25,844 bases of DNA from an uncultured Eubacteriales bacterium (GCA_934477125.1 CAKSOL010000017.1:1-25844); one strand, 5' to 3'; positions 7,002-16,038 are shown, counted from the first letter of the stretch. The notes: generated by a model not told the origin, from the sequence alone. Translations and numbers: made by a program.

Positions 7002-8831
7002 ATGTCTGTCATAAAGCGTGAAAATCTGCGGAACGTAGCCATTATTGCTCACGTTGACCACGGTAAAACCACACTGGTTGACCAGCTGCTGCGCCAAAGC
7101 GGAACCTTCCGGGCAAACGAAACGGTCAACGAACGTGTTATGGATTCAAACGACCTTGAACGCGAGCGCGGTATAACTATCCTTTCAAAAAACACAAGCG
7201 TTGTTTACAACGATATAAAAATCAATATTATCGATACTCCCGGTCACGCTGACTTCGGCGGCGAGGTTGAACGCATACTGCAAATGGTGGACGGCGTTCT
7301 GCTGCTGGTTGACGCATTTGAGGGCTGTATGCCGCAGACGCGGTTTGTTCTCAAAAAGGCACTTTCTCTCGGAAAGCGCGCCGTTGTCGTTATAAATAAG
7401 ATAGACCGTCCTATGGCAAGACCGCATGAGGTTGTGGACGAGGTGCTTGACCTTTTCATAGAGCTCGGTGCGGACGACGACCAGATAGAATTCCCGGTTG
7501 TCTTTGCTTCTGCGAGGGACGGCTATGCCTCATATTCTCCGGATGTCAAGGGCGAAAATATGAAACCGATATTTGAAGAAATTGTCAGCGCGATAGACGC
7601 TCCGGAGGGTGACCCGGACGCTCCGTTGCAAATCCTTTTCTCAAATATTGAATACGATGATTATCTCGGCAGAATAGGCGTCGGACGTGTTGAACGCGGA
7701 ACGGTCAAGGCAGGACAGACTGTTGTACTCTGCCATAAGGACGGCACTACCTCAAACGTCCGTATAGCAAAGCTGTTTATGCAGCAGGGTCTTCGCCGCG
7801 CAGAGGTTGAAACCGCCTCGGTCGGCGATATAATCGAGGTTGCCGGTATATCGGAGCTTGAAATCGGAGAAACCGCCTGCTCCTCCGACTGCATAGAGCC
7901 TATGCCGTTTGTTAAAATAGACGAGCCTACCCTTTCGATGAACTTTATGGTAAACGATTCGCCGTTTGCCGGAAAGGACGGGAAATTCGTTACCTCAAGA
8001 AACCTCCGCGACCGTCTTTTTAAAGAGGTTATGACAAATGTAAGCCTGAGGGTTGAGGAAACCGATTCTTCGGACACATTTAAGGTGTCCGGCAGAGGAG
8101 AGCTGCACCTTTCCATTCTGATTGAGACTATGCGGCGGCAGGGCTATGAATTTCAGGTTTCTCCGCCGACGGTTATTTATAAGCGCGGTGAGGACGGAAC
8201 GCTGCTTGAGCCTATCGAGCTGCTTATGATTGAGGTTCCGGAAAACTATGTCGGAGCGGTTATGGAGCGGCTCGGCTCCCGCAAGGCGGAAATAAAGAAT
8301 ATGGGAACTCGTGACGGCGGCACATCGCATCTCGAATTCCTGATACCTGCCCGCGGATTGCTCGGCTACCGCTCACAGTTTATGACCGACACCAACGGAA
8401 ACGGTATTATGAACCATGTTTTTGACAGCTATCAGCCTTATAAGGGAGACATAGAGCAGCGCAGCACAGGCTCGATAATTTCCTATGAGCAGGGCGAGGC
8501 TACAGGCTACGGACTTTTCAACACCCAAAGCCGCGGCAGACTTTTTATCGGTCCGGGAACGCCGGTTTATGAGGGTATGATAGTAGGAGAAAACCCGAAA
8601 AACGAAGATATCGTCTGCAATGTATGCAAGAAAAAGCAGATGACGAATACCCGCGCCGCCGGCTCGGACGACGCTCTGCGCCTTGTTCCTCCTACGCGGC
8701 TCAGCCTTGAGCAGTCGCTTGAATTTATCCGCCAGGACGAATATGTTGAGGTAACTCCTCATAATATCAGGCTTCGCAAGAAGATACTGAATAAAGAGCA
8801 AAGAATGAAATTCGAGGCAAGGAACCGCTGA
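7002..8831 (+). CDS. typA: Ribosome-associated GTPase TypA/BipA
   Basis: This 609-residue protein has the length and order of TypA/BipA: GTPase domain, domain II, EF-G-like domains III and V, and the specific C-terminal domain. The G1 loop is A-H-V-D-H-G-K-T (16-23). R-G-I-T-I (switch), D-T-P-G-H (G3) and N-K-I-D (G4) are all present. TypA binds 70S ribosomes near the EF-G site and supports ribosome assembly and stress or low-temperature growth. The start follows a weak AGAAAG-type site under a consensus promoter. Its TGA overlaps the ATG of the next gene (ATGA), so it heads an operon with the exonuclease and the radical SAM gene. Confidence 0.97.
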   Translation: MSVIKRENLRNVAIIAHVDHGKTTLVDQLLRQSGTFRANETVNERVMDSNDLERERGITILSKNTSVVYNDIKINIIDTPGHADFGGEVERILQMVDGVLLLVDAFEGCMPQTRFVLKKALSLGKRAVVVINKIDRPMARPHEVVDEVLDLFIELGADDDQIEFPVVFASARDGYASYSPDVKGENMKPIFEEIVSAIDAPEGDPDAPLQILFSNIEYDDYLGRIGVGRVERGTVKAGQTVVLCHKDGTTSNVRIAKLFMQQGLRRAEVETASVGDIIEVAGISELEIGETACSSDCIEPMPFVKIDEPTLSMNFMVNDSPFAGKDGKFVTSRNLRDRLFKEVMTNVSLRVEETDSSDTFKVSGRGELHLSILIETMRRQGYEFQVSPPTVIYKRGEDGTLLEPIELLMIEVPENYVGAVMERLGSRKAEIKNMGTRDGGTSHLEFLIPARGLLGYRSQFMTDTNGNGIMNHVFDSYQPYKGDIEQRSTGSIISYEQGEATGYGLFNTQSRGRLFIGPGTPVYEGMIVGENPKNEDIVCNVCKKKQMTNTRAAGSDDALRLVPPTRLSLEQSLEFIRQDEYVEVTPHNIRLRKKILNKEQRMKFEARNR

Positions 8832-9724
8832 TGAATTACATTGTTCTTGACCTTGAATGGGACAGCGTTTACCATCCCGATTTTCACCGTTTCATAAATC
8901 AAATACTGCAAATAGGCGCAGTTAAGCTCAACAGCAATCTCGAAACGGTAGACAGCATTGAATTAACGATATGCTCCGATATTTCGCCACGCGTTACCAG
9001 CAGATTTGCAAATCTTACCGGAATAACCTCTGAAAAAATGCGCGCGGGGATACCGTTCGTAAAGGCTGTCTCCGAATATAACGAGTGGGCGGGTACAGAT
9101 ACGGTTACTATGAGCTGGAGTACCTCAGACCTTTTTGCAATTCTTGATAACCGGTGTCTCCTGCCGGATGACATTTCGTTCCATATCGAAAAATATATTG
9201 ATCTTCAGCAGTATATCCAGAATGAGCTGGTTTATAGCGGAAATCCCGTCAGCAATCAGATATCGCTGTGCAAAGCGGCGGGTATATTTAATGTTTCTAC
9301 CGAGGGTTATGAGCTTCATACGGCTCAGGATGACAGTATGGTCTGTGTTTCTCTGCTCAGAAAGGCATATAACCGCGAGCGCTTTTCCGCGCTGATACGC
9401 GATACCTCGGATTCGTCGTTTTATAAAAGACTTTTCTTTAAGTCCTATTATTTAAATGATTTGGACGATCCGTTAGTGGATAGAGAGCAGCTTAAATTCT
9501 ACTGCGAGGAATGCGGCTCAAAGCTGAAGGCTATGAGCCGCTGGAAATACCGCAACCGCAATTTTTCGGCAAAGCTTTGCTGCAAAAAATGCGAAAAGGA
9601 ATTTATCGGCAGAGTAAGCTTCCGCAAAAATTTTGACGATGTTGAGGTTAAGCATCGTTTGATTCCCATTGAGGAGGTAGCCGAAGATGAAGTGCAGGAT
9701 TTGTCCGCGTCGGTGTCTGAGTGA
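8831..9724 (+). CDS. DEDDh 3'-5' exonuclease with C-terminal zinc ribbon
   Basis: The first 180 residues form a DnaQ-like exonuclease fold. The catalytic acids are D7 and E9 (V-L-D-L-E-W), D100 (W-S-T-S-D) and H163/D168 (H-x4-D), the DEDDh signature, so a two-metal 3'-5' exonuclease acting on DNA or RNA ends is expected. The layout resembles KapD-type proteins. Residues 225-254 add a zinc ribbon (C225-x2-C228 and C251-x2-C254), which may bind nucleic acid or partners. The gene starts on the typA stop and its end overlaps the next gene by 38 bp, so the three should be translationally coupled. The substrate cannot be read from sequence. Confidence 0.85.
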   Translation: MNYIVLDLEWDSVYHPDFHRFINQILQIGAVKLNSNLETVDSIELTICSDISPRVTSRFANLTGITSEKMRAGIPFVKAVSEYNEWAGTDTVTMSWSTSDLFAILDNRCLLPDDISFHIEKYIDLQQYIQNELVYSGNPVSNQISLCKAAGIFNVSTEGYELHTAQDDSMVCVSLLRKAYNRERFSALIRDTSDSSFYKRLFFKSYYLNDLDDPLVDREQLKFYCEECGSKLKAMSRWKYRNRNFSAKLCCKKCEKEFIGRVSFRKNFDDVEVKHRLIPIEEVAEDEVQDLSASVSE

Positions 9725-10577
9725 AAGAACCGAAAGCGAAAACCTGTCCGGATATTGCCGATGCTCCCTTACGCCGCGCGTTGCCCGCGCGGCGCTGCAT
9801 TTTTGGGAAGAACCGTGTATCAGCGGAAGCCGCGGCTCCGGAACTGTTTTTTTCAGCGGCTGCTCACTCGGCTGCTGCTTTTGTCAGAATGAGGAAATAA
9901 GTCACGGCTGCGCCGGAGCGGACATATCTGTCGGCAGACTTGCGGAAATATTCGGCGAGCTTGAAAGCATGGGCGCGCATAATATAAATCTCGTCAGTCC
10001 GACTCATTATTCTCTCGCTATAATCGAGGCTCTTAATATTTACCGCCCGAAAATACCGATAATATGGAATTCCGGCGGCTACGAAACCGAGGAAACCCTT
10101 AAAATGCTTGAGCCGTTTATCGATGTTTTTCTTATGGATTTCAAATATTTTTCATCTGAGCGGGCAGCGCGGTATTCGGCGGCGGCGGATTACCCGGAGA
10201 CTGCGGCAGCGGCAATAAAGCAATGCCATAAAATGCAGCCGGAATGTATATTCGATGAAAACGGTATAATTCAAAAGGGTGTTATCGTCCGTCATTTGCT
10301 TTTACCTCAGGGAACGGCGGACGCGATAGCTGTATTTAAATGGACAAGGAATAATGCTCCCGGCGCATATTTCAGCCTGATGAACCAGTATGTTCCCTGC
10401 GGCAGAGCTGCGCAGGACAGCATAATAAACCGCAGGGTTACGCGGCGGGAATACGAAAAGGTGCTCTCGGTCATTATTGAAAGCGGATTTGAAAACTGCT
10501 ATATTCAGGATGAGGAAAGCGCTGAGGAGAAGTATATTCCGTCTTTTGACCTGACCGGCGTTAAAAAGGAAAATTAA
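9687..10577 (+). CDS. Radical SAM protein, PflA/PflX-like
   Basis: This 296-residue protein has the radical SAM cluster motif C59-x3-C63-x2-C66 (G-C-S-L-G-C-C-F-C-Q-N), which should bind a 4Fe-4S cluster and cleave S-adenosylmethionine. Extra cysteines at 3, 6, 10, 24 and 26 may bind iron or zinc. The sequence resembles the uncharacterised pyruvate formate-lyase activating enzyme-like family COG1313 rather than PflA itself, since no glycyl-radical enzyme lies nearby. The start codon is within the exonuclease gene and has a strong GAGGAGG site at 9671-9677. The real target protein is unknown. Confidence 0.85.
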   Translation: MKCRICPRRCLSERTESENLSGYCRCSLTPRVARAALHFWEEPCISGSRGSGTVFFSGCSLGCCFCQNEEISHGCAGADISVGRLAEIFGELESMGAHNINLVSPTHYSLAIIEALNIYRPKIPIIWNSGGYETEETLKMLEPFIDVFLMDFKYFSSERAARYSAAADYPETAAAAIKQCHKMQPECIFDENGIIQKGVIVRHLLLPQGTADAIAVFKWTRNNAPGAYFSLMNQYVPCGRAAQDSIINRRVTRREYEKVLSVIIESGFENCYIQDEESAEEKYIPSFDLTGVKKEN

Positions 10578-10618
10578 GCCTTTAAAATCCGCTTTTCCGG
10601 GGTTTTTAAGATAGATAC

Positions 10619-10647
10619 TTGCAAAGAATTTTAAAAAATAGTATAAT
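10619..10647 (+). promoter_or_regulatory. Sigma-A promoter for tepA
   Basis: TTGCAA (10619-10624), a 17-base spacer and TATAAT (10642-10647) lie 52 bases before the tepA start. Confidence 0.75.
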
Positions 10648-10699
10648 TATATGTATTCATTCGGTTTTCTTTCCAATAATAATTCGGGAGGAAACTGAA

Positions 10700-11395
10700 A
10701 TGAAGATGGAAAAAGATAAAGAGCAGGAGCAAAGCTGCTCCGACAGCCGTTATGAGCAAATTAAAAATATGGGGTCGGTATCGCTGCCGTGCGGAAAACG
10801 GCGGATACAGGCGCTGACGATTATAGGGGAAATCGAGGGGCATAACGTTTTGCCCGAACAGAATAAAACCACCAAGTATGAGCACGTTATTCCTATGCTT
10901 GTAGCTATCGAGGAGGACCCCGAAATCGAAGGTCTTTTGCTGATTCTGAACACCGTCGGCGGAGATGTCGAGGCGGGGCTTGCGATAGCCGAGCTTGTTG
11001 CCGGAATGAAAAAGCCTACCGTTTCATTCGTTCTCGGCGGCGGTCATTCGATAGGCGTTCCGCTCGCGGTTTCGGCAAAGCGTTCGTTTATAGCCCCTTC
11101 CGCAACTATGACTATCCATCCGGTCAGAATGAGCGGTCTTGTTATCGGCGTTCCGCAGACTATGAACCATTTCGCGAGAATGCAGGCGAGAATAACCGGC
11201 TTTGTTGCGCGCAATTCGGGTATGAGCGAGCAAAGGTTTACCGAGCTTATGATGAATACCGGCGAGCTTGTTACCGATGTCGGCTCTGTGCTTGACGGCG
11301 AGGCGGCGGTTCGCGAGGGACTGATAGACGAGCTGGGAAGCCTCGGCTCGGTGCTTGACTGCCTGACGGAAATGATAGACAAGAGAAATAAATAG
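10700..11395 (+). CDS. tepA: ClpP-fold serine protease, TepA family
   Basis: The ATG at 10700 has a GGGAGGA site 8 bases upstream and gives 231 residues; a longer reading from TTG at 10619 would begin inside the promoter and is unlikely. The crotonase/ClpP fold is evident. The nucleophile is Ser117 in G-G-G-H-S-I-G and the likely partner is His140 in T-M-T-I-H-P. There is no signal peptide. TepA (YmfB) of Bacillus is a cytoplasmic ClpP-like protein reported to affect protein export and spore outgrowth, and in Firmicutes its gene often sits beside ftsK/spoIIIE, as here. Its peptidase activity is inferred from the conserved residues. Confidence 0.88.
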   Translation: MKMEKDKEQEQSCSDSRYEQIKNMGSVSLPCGKRRIQALTIIGEIEGHNVLPEQNKTTKYEHVIPMLVAIEEDPEIEGLLLILNTVGGDVEAGLAIAELVAGMKKPTVSFVLGGGHSIGVPLAVSAKRSFIAPSATMTIHPVRMSGLVIGVPQTMNHFARMQARITGFVARNSGMSEQRFTELMMNTGELVTDVGSVLDGEAAVREGLIDELGSLGSVLDCLTEMIDKRNK

Positions 11396-11413
11396 ACAAA
11401 ACAAATATTTAAT

Positions 11414-11473
11414 GTCCGGCAAAGAGGGCGCAGGGATAAGCTTTAGTGAATTTATCCCCGCCGCCCGCCGGAC
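11414..11473 (+). promoter_or_regulatory. Long structured RNA element between tepA and ftsK
   Basis: Three nested helices share one axis: GTCCGGC (11414-11420) with GCCGGAC (11467-11473), GGGCG (11426-11430) with CGCCC (11462-11466), and GGGATAA (11433-11439) with TTATCCC (11452-11458). A 5-base bulge and a small internal loop separate them. No T-run follows, so it is not a standard terminator. It may be an mRNA processing or stability element in the ftsK leader. Confidence 0.6.
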
Positions 11474-11523
11474 TCGGAATGTACTTACAGATATTAACCG
11501 GTACAATATAAGGGGGATAACAT

Positions 11524-14049
11524 ATGGCAGCAAAGAAGAAAAAAACTACTGCCGGAGCAAAAAGCGCGGCAAAGCCGCAGGCGCGCGCGTCGCACCAGCT
11601 GAAATCGATACTTTGCTTTTCGGCGTCGGTATTTTTACTGTGTATCGTTTTTATCAAGGGTGAAAATATCTGGACTGAAATACATAATTTCTTCTTCGGC
11701 TTATTCGGAGTCATAACGTTTTTTTATCCGTTTTTGCTGTGCAGCATAGCGGTTTTATATGCTCTCGATAAATTTTCCGGAGCCATAAAGGCAAAGGTTA
11801 TCGAGGTGGGGGTTATCGCCGCGCTTGTAGGAGCGGCTGTAGACATTTTCGGTTCATCCGCAGCCAAGGTGAGCTTCGGCTCATATCTTGCCGCCGCATA
11901 CAAAAGCGGAACTCATCTCAAAAACGGCGGATTTTTCGGCGCACTTATCGGCAGACCCATAGTTATGGCATTCGGTAAAACCGGAGCTGTTATAACTGTT
12001 CTGCTGCTGATTTTTATTTTTGTTATGATAATAACCGGAACAACTCTTTCCGCACTGTTCCGCGCAGTTTCGCGGCCGGTTAAAAGCATTTCCGAGCAAG
12101 CCGAAAGCGCGCTGCAGGCAAGAGCAGAACGCGCGGAGGGCGAAAAAAAGCACGAATTCAATGTTGACATTCCGGTGGACGATATTCCGAAAAAGCGCCC
12201 GCCGAAATCGGCAGACAGCAGCCTTGGCGAAAAGCAGCGCCGTGTTATAAGCACATATAACGGCGAGGATGGCGCCGAGGAGCATACCGATACGCAGGGC
12301 AGGGAGGAACCGGCGGAGACTGCCGGACGAGAAATCGGGGAGATTGCCGACGATACAGCCGAGACTCCGATAGGCTCAGAGGACCGCGAGCAGCTTGATA
12401 TGGCTTTGGAGGACGCGAAGGAACAGTCCAGACAGCGTACGGCGCCGCTGCCTCTCAGCGATACGAAAAGCGCAGGCGGAGAAAATAATTCGGATGATGT
12501 CCCCTTTGATGCAGAAAAGGAAAAGCAGGATTTCGCCGAAAAAATAACCGGAGGAATTGAGCTTGAGGACGATGATAGCTATAAATTCCCGCCGCTCTCA
12601 CTTTTGAAAAAATCCCAGTATGAAAACAGCAATAACGTAGCCGACGAGCTTGACCACACCGCCGAACAGCTGGTTGCAACGCTTAAAAGCTTCGGCGTTG
12701 AAACAAGAATAGTCGATATCTGCCGCGGACCGACAGTTACCCGCTATGAGCTTCAGCCGCTTCCGGGCGTTAAGATAAGCAAAATTACCGGCCTTGCGGA
12801 TGATATAGCCCTTAATCTTGCCTCGGCGGGCGTTCGTATTCAGGCGCCTATTCCTAATAAATCCGCGGTCGGAATAGAGGTTCCGAATAAAACAAGCGTT
12901 ACAGTAGGCGTAAGAGAAATAATAGAATCCTCGGAATTTGCCGCGTCCAAGAGTAAGCTTACGATAGCGATGGGGCGCGATATAGCCGGTAATGTCGTTA
13001 TAGGAGATATTGCAAAAATGCCGCACGGTCTTATTGCCGGTGCGACCGGTTCGGGTAAATCCGTGTGTATTAACTCCATTATTATGAGTATACTCTATAA
13101 GGCAACGCCGGACGAGGTAAAGCTGCTTATGATTGACCCCAAGGTTGTTGAGCTCGGAGTTTATAACGGTATTCCTCACCTGCTTGTTCCGGTTGTAACC
13201 GAGCCGCGCAAGGCGGCCGGGGCGCTCGGCTGGGCTGTCAGCGAAATGGAAAAAAGATATAAAATGTTCGCCGACCGCGATGTCCGGAATATAGCAGGCT
13301 ATAATAAGCTTGTCGAAACTCTGACCGACGAACCGGAGGTTCAGAAGATGCCGCATATCGTTATAATAATAGACGAGCTTGCAGACCTTATGATGACCGC
13401 TCCGCGCGAGGTTGAGGACTCAATAAACCGCATTGCCGCCAAGGCGCGCGCAGCCGGTATGCACCTGCTTATAGCTACTCAGCGTCCGTCTGTCGATGTT
13501 GTTACCGGCGTCATCAAGGCAAATATTCCGACCCGTATAGCGTTTGCCGTTTCTTCTCAGACCGACAGCCGTACCATTCTCGACACCGGCGGCGCGGAAA
13601 AGCTGCTCGGAAAGGGCGATATGCTTTTCAGCCCCGCAGGCTCAACCAAACCGGCGCGCGTTCAGGGCTGCTTTGTCAGCGACGAGGAGGTCGAATCGGT
13701 TGTTGAATACATAAAAACCGGCGGCAAGGCTGACTATGACGACAGTATTATGGACGAAATCGAACGTCAGGCAGCTGCCGAAAAGCAGAAGAATCCCATA
13801 TCCTCCGATTCCGAGGACGACGGCGACAGCGACTCTATGATAGACGATGCCATTCGCGTTGTTGTTGAAAACGGTATGGCTTCAACCTCTCTGCTCCAGA
13901 GAAAATTAAAACTCGGCTATGCCCGCGCCGCCAGAATTATAGATCAAATGGAGGAACGTGGAGTTATAGGTCCTTATGAGGGCTCAAAGCCGCGTAAGGT
14001 TCTTATCTCCAAGGAACAGCTTTTGGAAAAGCAGGCCGGTGAGGAGTAA
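11524..14049 (+). CDS. DNA translocase FtsK/SpoIIIE
   Basis: This 841-residue protein has the full architecture. It has a lysine-rich cytoplasmic start, about four membrane segments (near 28-44, 57-80, 92-108 and 150-172) and an acidic, low-complexity linker (about 190-340). Then come the alpha/beta motor domains and a C-terminal gamma winged helix (about 775-835). Walker A is G506-A-T-G-S-G-K-S513 and Walker B ends at Asp617 (I-V-I-I-I-D-E-L-A-D). The hexameric motor pumps DNA through the division or sporulation septum. In a spore former it may serve both roles; ftsK versus spoIIIE cannot be settled from this gene alone. Its stop is directly followed by the start of the next gene. Confidence 0.96.
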   Translation: MAAKKKKTTAGAKSAAKPQARASHQLKSILCFSASVFLLCIVFIKGENIWTEIHNFFFGLFGVITFFYPFLLCSIAVLYALDKFSGAIKAKVIEVGVIAALVGAAVDIFGSSAAKVSFGSYLAAAYKSGTHLKNGGFFGALIGRPIVMAFGKTGAVITVLLLIFIFVMIITGTTLSALFRAVSRPVKSISEQAESALQARAERAEGEKKHEFNVDIPVDDIPKKRPPKSADSSLGEKQRRVISTYNGEDGAEEHTDTQGREEPAETAGREIGEIADDTAETPIGSEDREQLDMALEDAKEQSRQRTAPLPLSDTKSAGGENNSDDVPFDAEKEKQDFAEKITGGIELEDDDSYKFPPLSLLKKSQYENSNNVADELDHTAEQLVATLKSFGVETRIVDICRGPTVTRYELQPLPGVKISKITGLADDIALNLASAGVRIQAPIPNKSAVGIEVPNKTSVTVGVREIIESSEFAASKSKLTIAMGRDIAGNVVIGDIAKMPHGLIAGATGSGKSVCINSIIMSILYKATPDEVKLLMIDPKVVELGVYNGIPHLLVPVVTEPRKAAGALGWAVSEMEKRYKMFADRDVRNIAGYNKLVETLTDEPEVQKMPHIVIIIDELADLMMTAPREVEDSINRIAAKARAAGMHLLIATQRPSVDVVTGVIKANIPTRIAFAVSSQTDSRTILDTGGAEKLLGKGDMLFSPAGSTKPARVQGCFVSDEEVESVVEYIKTGGKADYDDSIMDEIERQAAAEKQKNPISSDSEDDGDSDSMIDDAIRVVVENGMASTSLLQRKLKLGYARAARIIDQMEERGVIGPYEGSKPRKVLISKEQLLEKQAGEE

Positions 14050-14985
14050 ATGAGGTCTTTATTAAAATCCGGTTTAGCCAAAATTTCAAAACGCTCTATC
14101 ATTACCGCCATCATAGCCGGATTTCTGATTTTGGCAGTTATTATTTGCTGCATAGTTCAGGGAGACTCGCCGTATTTCAACGCTGCAACATATATTTTCG
14201 GTTTCGGCACCCATTACAGAGCCGAGGATGATTATATCCGCTTTCTTGATGTCGGCGAGGGCGATTCAACCCTGATTTGCAGCAACGGCAAAACCGCTCT
14301 TATAGATACCGGTCCTCCGGAAAGCGCAGGCTCTCTTTGCAGAAAGCTGAGGAAGTTCGCCGTTAAGCAGATTGACGCGCTCATTGTGACTCATGCTCAT
14401 ATGGATCATATGGGCAGCTGCAGAGAAATTTTAAATGAGTTTCCGACAGGATGTATCATCGTACCCGAAATAATCGGCGACCCTGAGGGCGCCGAAGAGC
14501 TTGTCGCCGCGCAGAAAAGTGTTTCCGAAAACGGCGGAAGAGTTTTTCAGGCGGCTGATGGCTTGAAAGTCGAGGTCGGCGATTTCAGCATAACGATTAT
14601 AGGCTATTATCCCGATATGGAGGATGAAAACGACCGTTCGCTGTTTATTATGGCAGAAATCCGAGGAATGAAATTTTTGCTGACCGGCGATGCCGAAACA
14701 AAAGCCGAAAAGCGACTGCTGCAAACTAAAAAGGATATTTCCTGCGATGTTCTGAAGGTTGCGCACCATGGCAGCAATACCTCCTCAAGCGAGGAATTCT
14801 TAGATGCATGCTCACCGAAAATAGCGGTAATTTCCGCAGGCTACGGGAATACCTATCTTCATCCGCACGAAAGCACTGTTTCCATGCTCGAAAAGAAAAG
14901 GGTTACCATATACCGAACCGATATTTACGGTGATATAATATTCAAAATCATTAAGGATAAATACGAAGTTTCATATATAAAATAA
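14050..14985 (+). CDS. ComEC-like metallo-beta-lactamase-fold hydrolase, membrane-anchored
   Basis: This 311-residue protein begins with a positively charged segment and one membrane helix (about 16-36), after which the rest should lie outside the membrane. The fold is a metallo-beta-lactamase domain like the C-terminal nuclease-like domain of ComEC. It shows F-L-D-V-G-E-G-D-S (65-73), the metal-binding H115-x-H117-x-D119-H120, L-L-T-G-D-A-E and the later A-H-H-G-S. It lacks the ComEC channel, so it is not a full competence protein. Stand-alone relatives are proposed to be nucleases or phosphodiesterases. It is adjacent to the ftsK stop (TAA-ATG) with no gap and has a weak GAGGAG site inside the end of ftsK. 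Confidence 0.85.
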   Translation: MRSLLKSGLAKISKRSIITAIIAGFLILAVIICCIVQGDSPYFNAATYIFGFGTHYRAEDDYIRFLDVGEGDSTLICSNGKTALIDTGPPESAGSLCRKLRKFAVKQIDALIVTHAHMDHMGSCREILNEFPTGCIIVPEIIGDPEGAEELVAAQKSVSENGGRVFQAADGLKVEVGDFSITIIGYYPDMEDENDRSLFIMAEIRGMKFLLTGDAETKAEKRLLQTKKDISCDVLKVAHHGSNTSSSEEFLDACSPKIAVISAGYGNTYLHPHESTVSMLEKKRVTIYRTDIYGDIIFKIIKDKYEVSYIK

Positions 14986-14993
14986 CAGTAAAA

Positions 14994-15034
14994 AAGAGAA
15001 TATGAGCGCTTGAATAAGGCTCATATTCTCTTTC
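14994..15034. terminator. Bidirectional intrinsic terminator
   Basis: AAAGAGAATATGAGC (14994-15008) pairs perfectly with GCTCATATTCTCTTT (15020-15034). T-rich sequence follows on the plus strand, and a run of T follows on the minus strand. It should end both the ftsK operon and the convergent DUF378 gene. Confidence 0.85.
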
Positions 15035-15063
15035 CTTTATCCGCAAAATCTTCCGCGGATACT

Positions 15064-15279
15064 TTAATCTCCCACAGCCTCGCGCGAATCCTTGAACAGC
15101 AGGGAGATGCACCAAATTCCGGCAAGCGCTATAATGGTATATATTATTCTTGCGATAATATTGCCGGAGCCGCCGCAGATCCATGCAACCAAGTCAAATC
15201 TGAAAAGTCCAACAAGTCCCCAATTCAGAGAGCCGATGATCGTCAGGATCAAGCAGATCTTATCAAACATATTTCTCAC
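15064..15279 (-). CDS. DUF378 family membrane protein
   Basis: This 71-residue protein has two hydrophobic helices (about 5-26 and 38-62) around a short loop. The conserved I-G-S-L-N-W-G-L-V-G-L-F segment and the F-D-L-V-A that follows are the hallmark of DUF378 proteins such as Bacillus YuzA. No biochemical role is established for the family. The minus-strand start has an AAAGGAGTG site about 7 bases upstream. It is a single-gene transcript converging on the metallo-hydrolase gene, and it lies between sporulation-related genes. Confidence 0.88.
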   Translation of the reverse strand: MRNMFDKICLILTIIGSLNWGLVGLFRFDLVAWICGGSGNIIARIIYTIIALAGIWCISLLFKDSREAVGD

Positions 15280-15497
15280 TCCTTTTCTGCCGTAAATAGT
15301 TTGTGAAAAACATCCCGGTTTTATTCTGTTAAATTCTATGAAACATATTTTAAAGTAATTTACCGAAATGCGGACTTATATTTTCAGTTTTAAAGCTAAA
15401 AAATAACAGTTGCCGCATAATTTACCTGTTATAATCCCGTGTATTACTCACAAAATAAGACTGCAAACGCAAAAAAGAAACAGAGGAGTGAAAAGAA
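15280..15497. other. Divergent intergenic region
   Basis: AT-rich sequence between the DUF378 gene (minus) and the spore protein gene (plus) must contain both promoters. I could not identify a convincing sigma-G type promoter; CATAATT near 15416 is only a weak -10 candidate. No RNA gene is visible. Confidence 0.4.
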
Positions 15498-15683
15498 ATG
15501 GCTAAAAATGTAGTACCTGAGGCGAAGGACGCTCTCAACCGTTTTAAGATGGAGGCTGCAAGCGAGGTTGGCGTTAACCTCAAGCAGGGTTACAACGGCG
15601 ATCTTACCTCTAAGCAGGCCGGTTCTATCGGCGGACAGATGGTTAAGAAAATGATCGAATCTTATGAAAACAGCATGAAGTAA
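15498..15683 (+). CDS. Small acid-soluble spore protein, alpha/beta type
   Basis: This 61-residue protein matches alpha/beta-type SASP in length and sequence: V-P-E-A-K-D-A-L near the start, a helix with the probable GPR protease site around residues 18-24 (M-E-A-A-S-E-V), the G-Y-N-G-D-L-T-S turn, and A-G-S-I-G-G-Q-M-V-K-K-M-I. These proteins coat DNA in the dormant spore, hold it in an A-like form and protect it from UV, then are degraded at germination as amino acid supply. A GAGGAGTG site lies about 10 bases before the ATG. Expression is expected from a sigma-G promoter in the forespore, though none is clear here. It marks the organism as a spore former. Confidence 0.95.
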   Translation: MAKNVVPEAKDALNRFKMEAASEVGVNLKQGYNGDLTSKQAGSIGGQMVKKMIESYENSMK

Positions 15684-15702
15684 GATTTGCGGTTCTTTTT
15701 AG

Positions 15703-15730
15703 GCGGTGCGGCTTTTGCCGTACCGCATTT
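15703..15730 (+). terminator. Terminator after the spore protein gene
   Basis: GCGGTGCGG pairs with CCGTACCGC (one G-T) around CTTTTG and is followed by ATTTT. Confidence 0.7.
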
Positions 15731-15849
15731 TAGTATTCGCTTTAAATTTGCAAAAAGAATGGCAAAAGCCGTTTTTACATGCCGGTTAATACATTAAAAC
15801 GCGCAAATCCGAATAATACAGAAAAATTTTTTTAATTTCAAAAAAACAC

Positions 15850-15878
15850 TTGCATTTTACTGTCCTATGGTGTATAAT
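15850..15878 (+). promoter_or_regulatory. Sigma-A promoter for tRNA-fMet
   Basis: TTGCAT (15850-15855), a 17-base spacer and TATAAT (15873-15878) lie 29 bases before the tRNA. Confidence 0.8.
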
Positions 15879-15907
15879 AGCAATTACCGGTTAGGAAAAC
15901 AAAATAT

Positions 15908-15983
<76 letters not shown>

Positions 15984-15984
15984 A

Positions 15985-16038
15985 TGAAAAACCGCTTAAC
16001 TAAGCCATTTGTGCTAAGTTAGGCGGTTTTCTTTATGC
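15985..16038. terminator. Element-borne terminator directly after tRNA-fMet
   Basis: AAAACCGCTTAACTAAGC pairs with GCTAAGTTAGGCGGTTTT (one wobble, one mismatch) around CATTTGT, followed by CTTT. On the minus strand the 3' side is also T-rich, so it can end both the tRNA and the integrase transcripts. It lies inside the element and replaces the original tRNA terminator, now at 21627. Confidence 0.75.

Noticed and set aside
7185..8801. Long minus-strand frames inside typA, ftsK and tepA
   Set aside because: They are shadows of strongly coding plus-strand genes, with no ribosome sites or recognisable domains.
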